Shown: in pieces, positions 1 to 12,100 of the stretch
Numbering within the stretch: the first letter of the stretch is position 1
Layout: each line of letters opens with the position of its first letter
From: Branchiostoma floridae
Taxonomy: Eukaryota; Chordata; Leptocardii; Amphioxiformes; Branchiostomatidae
Direction of reading: 5' to 3'
DNA length: 55,255 bases
Assembly: GCF_000003815.2 (NCBI RefSeq)
Contig: NC_049985.1
Span: 20,619,243-20,674,497 of the forward strand
The notes under the pieces: generated by a model
What the model saw: the letters and a program-made list of their open reading frames with translations, nothing else
Database searches by the model: none
What the model was told of the DNA's origin: nothing
Program-made: the position numbers and the translations under genes

Positions 1-122
1 CGTTTGTCACTTTGGACCCGGTACGAGCCACGTGGGGAACCTTCACTTTCGCCTGAACATAACTGCTCAAAACCAGCTGGGCAGGGCGGAGTCTGTGAAC
101 CTTGTAAACCCCATTAACTATG
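1..122 (+). CDS. Gene P exon: second half of cytokine-binding domain D1 (partial)
   Basis: Codons start at base 2 and the donor is ATG|GTAAGT, leaving phase 1. The read begins VCHFGPG and includes LNITAQNQLGRAE, then ends NPINYG. The pattern C-H-x, a beta strand, then A-x-N-x-L-G matches the five D1 exons of gene M and the AENALGK stretch of vertebrate gp130. The 5' part, with the partner cysteine, is outside the window. Confidence 0.8.
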
Positions 123-3100
123 GTAAGTCATCGGTGTCAAAGTCTCCAAGCAGATGTTACGATGTGGTTCATTTTCAGTATTTTATGCATGCCTTTGCAA
201 CATTCAGTCTCTTTCTACTATGATTGGGTATGGCACATTTGTAGCAATTTACGTCTTCCTACAAATCATTGAAAAATTGCAATGCTAGAATGAGCTTACC
301 AGGCATTGCAAAATTGAAAAGCCAGGTTGTTCATTAAAATTCTGATTCAGTACATTTTAGATCTTTGTTGACAGAGGTGGAAAATGCCCTCTTTGATATC
401 ACTCCAGCTAGAATTCTTTTACACAGATTCTGACCATGTATGCTTCCCTGATCACACAGTGAAACCGGCTCCTGTCCGCAACCTGCGTGTCATAGGTCGG
501 AGGTCAGCATCTGTGTCCTTGTCCTGGAGTAACCCTGCGAGCCTGAGCCACTTCGCCCTCCTGTACCAGGCATGGTACCGCTCAGAGTGGGACAGCACAA
601 TGAAGGTACATATAGCTTACGCAACATTCTGTGTAAGGTTGGTTGGTCAGGTTTCTTGTTTGTTAGTTCATAGGTGGGTTCATGTGTGGTAGGTGTGTTT
701 GCTTGGCTAACTCATGGTTGTTTTTTGTCTGGTAGGCTGATTTGTTGTAGCCTGGTATCCAGTCGTAATATAGCGCAATTGCGAAGAGGAGAGAAGAGAC
801 TCGGGAGCTACATTACGGCTGGATACCAGGCTAGGTTTGATGGTTATTTGCCCTTCCAAAACTCAGTTCAGTAGCTGAAACTCAGGAAACACAGGAGAAA
901 CAAACCCAGCAGGAAAGAAGATTATGATCATGTTCTCCTGTGTGTATCTTCCATTTTCCTCATCAGGGGTTTCTAATGTTTGCTCTAGAGGAATCCGGCA
1001 GGTTTCTTTATCACCCATTAGACTGTGATTCCAGTGTGTGTCTCATTGCCTTGCACTTCATGGTAATCAATCAACTCAAGGAAAGCATATTGTATTTAGC
1101 AGACTGAGTAGGCTGGCAGGTCCTTGTGGGTGGAGTAGTTGGTCAGGGATACTAGCTATGATTCCAGTGGGTTTTGTATCCTTCTGTTATACATTGAAAT
1201 CAATTGTTGGGTGGTTGGTTGCTTGGATGAGTAATGGTTGTTTGCTTTTTTGTTGGTTGTTTGGTTGGTTTATTGCTTGGTTGATTGATTGGTTGGTCGG
1301 CGTTGTCTTGATTTACAATCAATGAATTTCATTAGTAGTAAATAAGTATTTGCATACATTTTAAGCGGCTACATCTTATATCTCCTTTCCTGTCTTACTT
1401 CCAGTACGTAAACCTGAGCCAGACGACACATGGGGACCTCACCGACCTGAGTCCCTTCACGACGTACGACATCTGTGTCCGAGCCCACCCTGTCCAGCTG
1501 GACGCCAGCACCGGAGACATCATCGGTACAGAGGGATACTGGAGCGACTGTCCAGAACTGCTCATCTCCGTGCAGACACACAAGGCTCGTGAGTTGTTGA
1601 ACTTATTCAAACTCTATTCAGTTGTCCTCTAACTTCTTTTATTTGTTGCTTTTGCAATGGAAATGAGTGAAGCACCACAAATTTATATTCTCTGCTAATT
1701 AAGATTGGCATCACATTGTCGTTGACCATTGGACAAACCAAAGGTAGCAAAATTACAAAAGTGACAGAAGGTTATAATAAATGTATGTTACACCTGAAAA
1801 GCTAACCAGCAAAAATATTGAGCCAGTGGTTGCTATGAGGAGTTACTGAGGCTACTTAACAACAAGGTTCTACTGACAGAATCAGATGGATGTTTTGGAA
1901 AAGCCCAGCTTTTTCCAAGTATGTTGTATTAGTGTACACTATCAAAATATTTTTTTAATTGTTTTTCTAGGTTTTTTTCTTTGCCTTATTAATATAAACC
2001 CTTTGACAAATTTTCTTGTATTGAGCATTTGAGGACTTCAAAAAAGAACAGGAAAAACACATTGACGATTCTTCCCATGCAAATTTGCACAGCATGGAAT
2101 ACTTTCCTAATTTCTTAAGTTAGGAAAGTATATTTCAAAAAGGTAACTACATGTATGTAGTTTTTCTAGAAATTCAAGTGAAAATTTCTTGTCATGATTA
2201 TTTTTCTTGTCGTGTTGGATAAAGGTGAACTAGACAAGTGTTAATCTTACTGGTGGACAAAATGTTTTTGATTTCTTAAACACAGAATGTTTTCTTCTTT
2301 TTGTATATGTGAAGAAACAAGAAAATATATAAGAAAAGGCATTTTGGTAGTGTATTGATTAATAGTGTTAAGAACCACACAGGGCTTTAGCTAGCTCGAG
2401 ATTTTTTTCCGTCAGCCAATTCCCATTGACNNNNNNNNNNNNNNNNNNNNNNNNNNNNNNNNNNNNNNNNNNNNNNNNNNNNNNNNNNNNNNNNNNNNNN
2501 NNNNNNNNNNNNNNNNNNNNNNNNNNNNNNNNNNNNNNNNNNNNNNNNNNNNNNNNNNNNNNNNNNNNNNNNNNNNNNNNNNNNNNNNNNNNNNNNNNNN
2601 NNNNNNNNNNNNNNNNNNNNNNNNNNNNNNNNNNNNNNNNNNNNNNNNNNNNNNNNNNNNNNNNNNNNNNNNNNNNNNNNNNNNNNNNNNNNNNNNNNNN
2701 NNNNNNNNNNNNNNNNNNNNNNNNNNNNNNNNNNNNNNNNNNNNNNNNNNNNNNNNNNNNNNNNNNNNNNNNNNNNNNNNNNNNNNNNNNNNNNNNNNNN
2801 NNNNNGTAAGAACACAATTACTCAGACTCTTTTGAGAAAACATGCATTCATATACGGATTTATGGTGCATTTGGGGGAATTTTCGCGTTCATTAACCCGG
2901 AAGTTTGCCAACAACAACGTGGCGTGGGTATCTCATCTGTGTCGCCGCAAAATTAGCGTTTTCTCGTCAAAACAAAAACAAAACTCCCGCTGAAGAGAAC
3001 CGTGCAACATTTTAGATCCTAAGGATTATGTTTTCGATCAAACTATTTGTGGATAGCATGATGTGTCGGTTCTTTTAGCTGCGACTGGCACCTTGCGGCT

Positions 3101-6100
3101 GGGCGAGCGAAAATAATTTGTACGGCCAGCCCCGGCACGCTCAGCGTACAAGTTGGGTTTTGACGAGTGTCAAGATTCCAAACAAAGTTCGTAGAATGCA
3201 CTGTTCTTGGAGTGAGACCTTGAAAAACGGGTTTTTAATGAGATTATCGTATGCGAAAGGGTGCCGACACACAATCGTCAACAATCATAACAATAGCAAA
3301 ACAAACACTGTGTGGCTTGTCCGACAATGGGCTGTCCGGGCGTCCCCAAGCCGTAGCTTCCCTCTTTTCAACTTGGCCTCCTTGCTTCAATCAACGATTT
3401 TTTTTCCGTCAAGGTTGACGGATTGGTTGAAATCTTTTTCCGTCACACGCAGCAAATTTCCGTCAATTGACGGAAAAACGGACGCTGGCTAAAGCCCTGG
3501 AACCACACCAAGAGGAACACTATTATACTAACTGTACGATTTGCTCTTCCAGCCCCTGTGGGGACTGTTCCTGCCTGGCTACATGTCACTCCAAGCAGCC
3601 ATCTAGGAATCAGGAATGTCATCGTTTACTGGAAGGTAAGATCAGTGCCAAATTACTGTCATCTAAGGCACCTAAGATGACTTTCCTCACTTCACTCAGG
3701 TGAACATGAGAACCTAACTACGATTAGGGAAGTCCCTTGGACTGGAAGTTAGATAGAGGTCCCGTGTTTGAGGAGAGCCTCACCTTGAGTATTACTAAAA
3801 GAACCCACCACACTTATAGGAGAAAGGGGTCCTTCCCAGTGTGAGTGGATCAAACAATAGTCATGGTGTGCTATATGCCATGAGGCAGCTTCCTTTATAT
3901 GCGAATACATGTAGTTACTATGCGATCCAAAACAAAAACATGCAAATAAGAATCATTTATTTTTTGTACCAATACGACTTAACAGGAAAAAGTCTGAAGT
4001 CATATTACTGGTTTTATGATGACTGTTCCAGACAAAATTTGTCATACATGTACCATAATGATTGATCATTTGGGTTGTTCTTGAAGTTTACTAAAAATGT
4101 GTCATGATAAAGAGAACTTGGAATTACAAAGAACTCAAATTATTGGACATATAATATTTATACAATGAGTCAGACATAATATTTCTGAGTTCTTCTATTA
4201 TAGGAGTTGCCTCAGAGAGACCAGAATGGGGTCATCAAAGATTACACTGTAGCAGTCGCCTCACGTGCCGAAAATGGGCATATCACGCAGGAAAGTTACA
4301 GACTTCTTACCGTGTCGGGCGACAAGAGACACGTAAATCTGACATCGGCACTGCAGCTGAAGTCGGACACCTCCTACGTTATCAAGGTTTACGCTTCCAA
4401 TGAACTGGGCAGATCACAAGATACCGTCCTACAACTACCACAAGATGGCGAGGGTAAAATTCCAGTCATTTTTCTGTAATGGGACTTACAAATGTAGGCC
4501 GTGTTGATTGGATTTATGATATCATAATTAATGGCATCCGTTTGGAACCACAAATGTGACCATGCAGATAAAAAGTTTTGTGTCTACAATATGAAATGTA
4601 AGTCAGGAAGTTTAAAGGTTTAAACCATAATTATAGATACTTGGTTATTTTAAGTTTTATCTTCTTTGACTGTCACAGTGAAATTAACTTGTTGGTATTC
4701 CATAATTATTTCTTATAGCATATAGCATCATATTTGGCTCATTTGCAACTGCTTTGTATGATTTACAGTATGGTCAAAACCTGATTTTGGTAACAGTCCA
4801 CAATTGTAGTGTGCACTGATGTCATCCTTATAATCTAATCAAAATGTCCTAAATGTAAGCAAGGCAAGGGATTGGAAGAGCAAACCAGAGCTATTGGACA
4901 AATATCATAATAACTAGGCTAATCTTGGACAAGCATATTGTACACCTCTTCCATTCACAGTAAAAATCACATTATTTTTTCACCTTCAGTGCCCACCATT
5001 CAGGCTTCAACAATCAACGTCAATGTGACATCGCCAACGTCTGTTACGTTGTCGTGGCAACAACCGGAGGAAACCCGTGTTCAACTCACTGGCTACATCA
5101 TTTTTTGGATGGCGTGGAAGTCGGAAAATGGGATGTACACGTGGGGGGAGCCAGACTGGCAGAGTGTGGTTGATGACCAAGTGTTGGCCAGGACAATGGC
5201 ACAACATGAGGTCTCGCGGGGGTTAGAAGGACGGACACGATACAGGTTCGGGATTGTGCTCATCTCCAGAGAAGGTTTCGGGGAGACAACGGTTATCAAC
5301 GCGTACACTGAAGAGATGGGTAAGTTTGTGTTATGATAAGATTTTTGCATAATTTTGTCGTGTCTGTTGTCTAAAACAGGTTTATGTACATGTCCTCATT
5401 TCGTATCAATAATTATATAAAATGACAGGATATGGCATGTTATGTGATTTTCATCATCATCATCATCAACGATTTGCAGTGCCAGCCATACACATTTTAC
5501 AATTATATAATATACAAGGCATTTTATGACATGACATGACATGTGTAACATGATGATAGGATATGATATGATATGATATGATATGCCTGCAGCTCCACGT
5601 GGCCAGGTAGAAGACCTCCACCTGTCCACATCAGGGCCCACCTCCCTACAGCTGACCTGGGAGCCACTACCTCTGGAGTGGCGTGGAGGGATCCTACAGG
5701 GGTACCAGGTGCAGTACTGCCCCCTGGTGGAAGGGATTGGAACTGCATGTGCAGGTGTGTGGATGTTACCACTTAACAGTCAATCATTACTGAAAATAGA
5801 CCGTAATCATTGTAGCGTAAATTGGATGACAAAATTTACAAATGACCGTCTCATTATTCATTGAATTTGGGCACTCAAGAAATGAATTTTCAGATACTGT
5901 AAATGCAGAAATGTTCGCGGTGGATTAATGTTCGCGGTTTTCGCGGCGGCCGCTTCACCGCGAATTTAAAACCACCGCGAACATTTTTCTATAACAGTAA
6001 GAGACTACAATGCATGGTGCTACCGCGAAATTAAAACCACAGCGAAAAGTCCATTTTCCCGCTACCGCGAAATGAAATCCCCGCGAACTTAAATGCATTT

Positions 6101-9100
6101 ACAGTATATCGTCCTTGGCTACAGTCTTACACCTATTTATTACTAAATGTAGTAGTTTATGATTCTCATTCATGGACTTACTGAAAATGTCTTGAAAATG
6201 AGTGTGTAACGTTACCTCAGAGATTACTAATGCTAACCGTTTCGTAAATCTCTTCAAATTCACTACCCACTGTATCTATAGGTCATGGTATTGCAAAGCA
6301 AGCCAACCCCCTCCTTCCACTGCTTTTTACCTCCCAAAGCATTTTACACCTGGGTGGAGAGAGGAAAGTTGTGTAAAGTGCCTTAGAAATTCCCAAGGAC
6401 ACAATATCTCGCCATGAATGCCAAGAGTTGAACCCTCTTGATTTTGTGTCTGCTAGCCTCGCCTGCCAGCTGTTGTACAATTCACCATCATGAAGCTTGT
6501 ACAAATGTAAATGTTTATTAAGAGTAACACAATGAAATAGAGATGATGATGTTCTCTAATGTCCTTCTTGAAGAGGGATCCACCAAGACAGTAAACATCA
6601 CGGGTGAGGAGACCGCATCACTGATCCTCCGGGGCCTGAGTCCATTCACCAGGTACACGGTGAGGATTGCAGCTGTGAACCGCCAGGGTTTGGGACAGTT
6701 CAGCGATGCATCTGTGCAAATAACAGCTGAATCAGGTGGGTGACACAGGTGTCCACAGTATACTGTGAAACTGACATTTTGTACCTAAAGGTGCACTCGA
6801 ACTGCACTTGCGTCAAGCTAATGTATCACTGCGGGGTTCGAAAGATACTCATCGAATTTCAGAGATAAAGAACAAATTTTCTTACTTTTTGTGTATTTTG
6901 TCGTCTTCTAAGTCATACTTTTATGAATTACACAATATTTGAATTTAAAAAAATCAGAGAAAATTACAAAACAGTGATGCAGTGAACAAACCCCGCAGTG
7001 ACGCAAGCTTGACACAGGTGCAGTGAGAGTGCACCTCAAGTATGGATGTGTAGTAGTAGCTATGTAGTTAACATCCTTGGTCTGAATCTGAATTGAAACA
7101 ATGCTTATCAGAAAATCATTCCTTTTCGTTTAGAATGATGTAGAGTAACATACTTTTTACAGCTCCAGAGGACCCTCCGACAGATGTCCGTTTCTCACAA
7201 GTCACAGCGAGAGTTCTACAGTTAACCTGGGACCTGCCGAGGACACCCAACGGCATCATCACATACTACATGGCAGAGGTGAACAACATACTTAACATGC
7301 ATTGGCATAATACCGGTAGTAAGACTTATACCGGTAGATTAAAAATACTGGAACTTAAAGAGATCTACACATGCAACAATAGTTATTTCTGAGCTGTGCA
7401 CACTTCAGACAATCTAGGTGTCCAATACACCATTTACAAAGCATCGATAACAATGCATTCGAAGACAACAAGGCCAAAAGTTTTCAGTATACTTTTTTTT
7501 AAATTTCGGGGTAGGCAGCTCGTCGTGGGACGAACACACTGTCACATTCATTGCCAAATTTATATAGATCATAATTACACATGCTCACGGCACAAGACGA
7601 ACATGATTCAACAACAATCTTGAATTTCTGTTGGTGACCTACAACTCATGTAAAAGTGTGAAGAACCGTTGCATAATAGCCCGGATCTACGACTGAATGG
7701 GCAAAATTTAACGTACGCAGCCATTTTCCCGCCATTTTTATATCTACGCTAGCAGTGAAGTGTTACGTCATAGCGGTTGTGACGGACAGAAGTTAAATGA
7801 AAATTCTTGACAGTATACGTCCGTTTTCTCATGACATTTTGTATGCTCATGCAGGTTTATGTTTTATGCATTTACTGACAGAAAAGGAAGGAACATCAGA
7901 GGATGTATAAATGTACATAGCGGCAGTTAATTGTGCCGTGTTTCTTCCTACCGGTATTTTGTACCCCCTCCCAACCACGCGCCCGTTCGCCGTGTAATTC
8001 CGCGGCGTGTTACAATTACAATATTACGCTTTTAGCAGGACAAGAGTGGCAGAAAAGTTACACAGAAGAAGTGGCAAGGGTAACCTATAACAGCAACATG
8101 TAACTGGAGAAAATGATGCGTTGACAATTTGTCAAATCAATATGGCTAGAGAAATCGTCGTAAACGTACCGGTATTATGATAATAGATGTTACTGCTTTT
8201 TAGTTGACTTTCATGTGACAGGTATGAACATTGCATCCAAATCATTTTTCTATGCGCATGTATGTACTTGAATATGTAGTTCACAGTCCTTCTATCCTTC
8301 CATCTACCCATCCCTTCATTTTCTTAAGTTTTGACTTTTATTTAACCTTGAAAATTATATCTTGTTTGGCCTTGGCCATTGACTTCAAGGGAAGCAGAAG
8401 TCAGGAGTCTTTTCTTCAGGATATCAATTCCTAGTTTTACCATTGATTAAATCCACACCTTCCTTCCTCATTTGCTCTCCAGGTTAATAGTGATGTTCAC
8501 CAGCTTGTAGATGTTGACACGATACCTGTGTACGGGAACACAAACTACACCGTTCGGCTGCAGGCCTGCACCACTGCTGGCTGTGGGCCCTTCTCATCCA
8601 GTCACTCTGTCACTACACCTATCGCTGGTAAGTTTTACTTTACAGTTTGTAACAGTAACCTTAACTTCTCATCCAGTCACTCTGTCACTACACCTATTGG
8701 TGGTAAGTTTTACATAACTGTAACCTTAACTTCCCATCCAGTCACTCTGTCACTACACCTATCGGTGGTAAGTTTTACTTTACAGTTTGTAACTGTAACC
8801 TTAACTTCTCATCCAGTCACTCTGTCACTACACCTATCAGTGGTAAGTTTTACTTTACAGTTTGTAACTGTAACCTTAACTTCCCATCCAGCCACTCTGT
8901 CACTACACCTATCGGTGGTAAGTTTTACTTTACAGTTTGTAACAGTAACCTTAATTTCTCATCCAGTCACTCTGTCACTACACCTATCGGTGGTAAGTTT
9001 TACTTTACAGTTTGTAACAGTAACCTTAATTTCTCATCCAGTCACTCTGTCACTACACCTATCGGTGGTAAGTTTTACTTTACAGTTTGTAACAGTAACC

Positions 9101-12100
9101 TTAATTTCTCATCCAGTCACTCTGTCACTACACCTATCGGTGGTAAGTTTTACATAACTGTAACCTTAATTTCTCATCCAGTCACTCTGTCACTACACCT
9201 ATCGGTGGTAAGTTTTACTTTACAGTATGTAACAGTAACCTTAATTTCTCATCCAGTCACTCTGTCACTACACCTATCGCTGGTAAGTTTTACTTTACAG
9301 TATGTAACAGTAACCTTAATTTCTCATCCAGTCACTCTGTCACTACACCTATCGGTGTTTAGTTTTACATAACTGTAACCTTAACTTCTCATCCAGTCAC
9401 TCTGTCACTACACCTATTGGTGGTAAGTTTTACTTTACAGTTTGTAACAGTAACCGTAATTTCTCATCCAGTCACTCTGTCACTACACCTATTGGTGGTA
9501 AGTTTTACTTTACAGTTTGTAACAGTAACCTTAATTTCTCATCCAGTCACTCTGTCACTACACCTATCGCTGGTAAGTTTTACTTTACAGTATGTAACAG
9601 TAACCTTAATTTCTCATCCAGTCACTCTGTCACTACACCTATCGGTGTTTAGTTTTACATTACAGTCTGTAACTGTTACTGTACAGTAACCTTAACATCT
9701 CCTCCAGTCAGTCTATTCATGCCTTTCTACCCCTCTCTATATACAAATGTACATTGTACAACCCTGGTATTTATGGGTTTTTTTTAACGTCTTATTTCCA
9801 ATATTTTCAATTCCCAGCTCCAGAAGCTCCACCCTTACCAATAGTATCTGAGTTCAAGTCATCACCATCGACCGTTCACCTCCGTCCAGTCACTCCGGCC
9901 CATCCAAATGGCCCGATTGACCACTACCTGGTGTCGTACATGCAAAAGGACGATCAAGGGAGATCCCAGCCTCTTGTGCAGAGAGTGGAGGGGACAGCAG
10001 AGGCAGTTGTAGAGGTGGACTGTACCGAGAACAAAGCTGTTCTGTATGAGTTCTGGGTACAGGCTGTCAACAGGGATGAAGAGGGGAAACTGCTGCCGGG
10101 AGATCCCAGTGAAAGGCTGGAAAGACAGATGTGCCTGGGTAAGTAATGATTCAATAGTTTTGACTCTGGTCTGGATGTTGGATACTTTGGATCTTGACCA
10201 GTCAGACAAACTTGGCCCAACAACCTGTCAACTCAGCCCAACACCTGAGTCCTAACCCTAAACCCTGGTCAGGGTGTTGGGCCAAGTTGAGTTGGCAGAG
10301 TTGGTAATGGGTTGAATCATCTGTCTAGTTTTTGTGAACAAAAGGCTGTTTATATTTAAAAGATTTTTTTAAAGGCTTGTGCTCACTATGCTGCCAAGTA
10401 CTCTTACATATAGACCACCGCATTAAGTAGCAACAAGTAAATGTTAAAAGTAGTACACGTGCAATTTCAGTAATACCCAAGGTACATGTACAAAAAAAAT
10501 GTAATACTATGCACATGTCAGGTGTTCAAGTTCAAAATATTCTTGAGAAGTCCCTTTTAAACCTAAATTTTATTTGGTGGTCTTGGAGTACCTGGCAGAA
10601 TTATTAAGTCAATATCACATTAACTTATGATATATGATAAGCTGCTGATGTAACTTTTTATATTTGTAATATACTTTGTGATCATTCTGTGATTGTATGT
10701 CAATAAGATCAGTCTCATGATGATTTTTGTCTCTTTTTTCTTTTCCAGTTCCAGTGGTGAGAGTTGATGGTATGTACTGTACAGTTTACAGTCATACTTT
10801 GACAACACTTACTACATGACTTGTACATTTACTGTTTTACTGTACCTGAAAATAAAATTAAAGTAATCCTTGCATTAAAGTCATTTCATCTGAAATTGGG
10901 CTGTAATTTGTATCATATAATGTCTGGAAATTCGTCTTTGATTTTTTACTCTTGACAAAAAACTGTTACAGGAATGAAATGAAAATTTGGTCTGAATTGT
11001 AAATTGTAACTTTAACAAATGAATAGTGAACACATGTCTATTGGTAAACTAATAATAGCACATATATGCATATTAATTACTTGCATCAATTAATGACAGT
11101 TCTATGTCCTTCTGTTGCTAGGCATACCCGTTGCCATAGTGATCCCAGTTGTCGCTGGCATCATCAGCATCATTCTGGTCACTTCCCTGGTTTGGAAGAA
11201 CAGACACAGGTACTAGTCATTTTAATCATAGTAGTATGGAAGTTGCTTCATTCATTCAATGATAATGGATTGATATCAGTTTCTAGAACATACTTTTAAC
11301 AATTTACACCCATCTTCTAGCCTCCACTGGGCTCCGCAGATCGATGGTCTAATAGTGCAATTTTGGTTGATGTATGCTGTGTAGTGAAATAGGGGCCTAA
11401 GTTGTACATGTATATGTTAGAGAGTACATGTACATGTATACTGAATGGGTAAGTTGTAAAATGGATTCAATTTGATACTTGTTATCCATTCCATGACTTT
11501 GACATGATTAAAAAATGTACCTTTCTTCATCTAGGGTGAAGCGCAAACTCTTTCCTAAAGTTCCGGGTCCTGTCTTGTTTCTAGAGGAGGTATGGAATGT
11601 GCTCTTTGTGGTCCTTTTTGATACTTAGGAATTTTGATACTATCTTATGCTACCATAATATCTGCTTGGAGATTATGTGTTCAGAAACTTCTTAAGTTTT
11701 TAACTCGGGTGTTTGTGTTCAAGGAACCTGGTCTTATTTCTTATATTCCTTGACAAAGAATACAGTCAATCAGTCCAAATTATTGTGCTGGATTTTACAT
11801 TTCAACTTTATCCAGAAAAATTCTACCGACAAAGATAAATTCCATGTTGAAATTAGAATGAGGTTGCGTTATGAGCACTTGGTTATGCTAAAATCTGGTC
11901 TTTAATTTGCTTTCAGGATGGACCCTACTCTGCCTTGTATGTCGTTACCGCTACCAATAAACATGAACCCGAGACTTGTGATGACATTTCTGACTTCCTA
12001 AGAGAAGGCGGTGAAGTGTCACTACTAACAGATGGCTGTGACCAGCTAAATAATAAAGATTCAAAGGAGGCAAGGCGATCCGCTCCTAAGACACCTCTTG

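Noticed and set aside
2412-2870. Open frames spanning runs of N (also at 20791-21210, 48771-49325 and 51797-52451).
   Set aside because: Almost all their length is unknown bases.
3118-3703. Plus-strand frames of 124 and 78 codons upstream of exon 3553.
   Set aside because: They lie in the inverted-repeat element and run through the splice acceptor; only the exon part (3553-3635) matches the receptor family.
8528-9157. A long open frame through the repeat array as a repetitive protein.
   Set aside because: It is a by-product of a 75-base unit being a multiple of three; frame changes at the 65-base copies and the normal exon ends at 8627.
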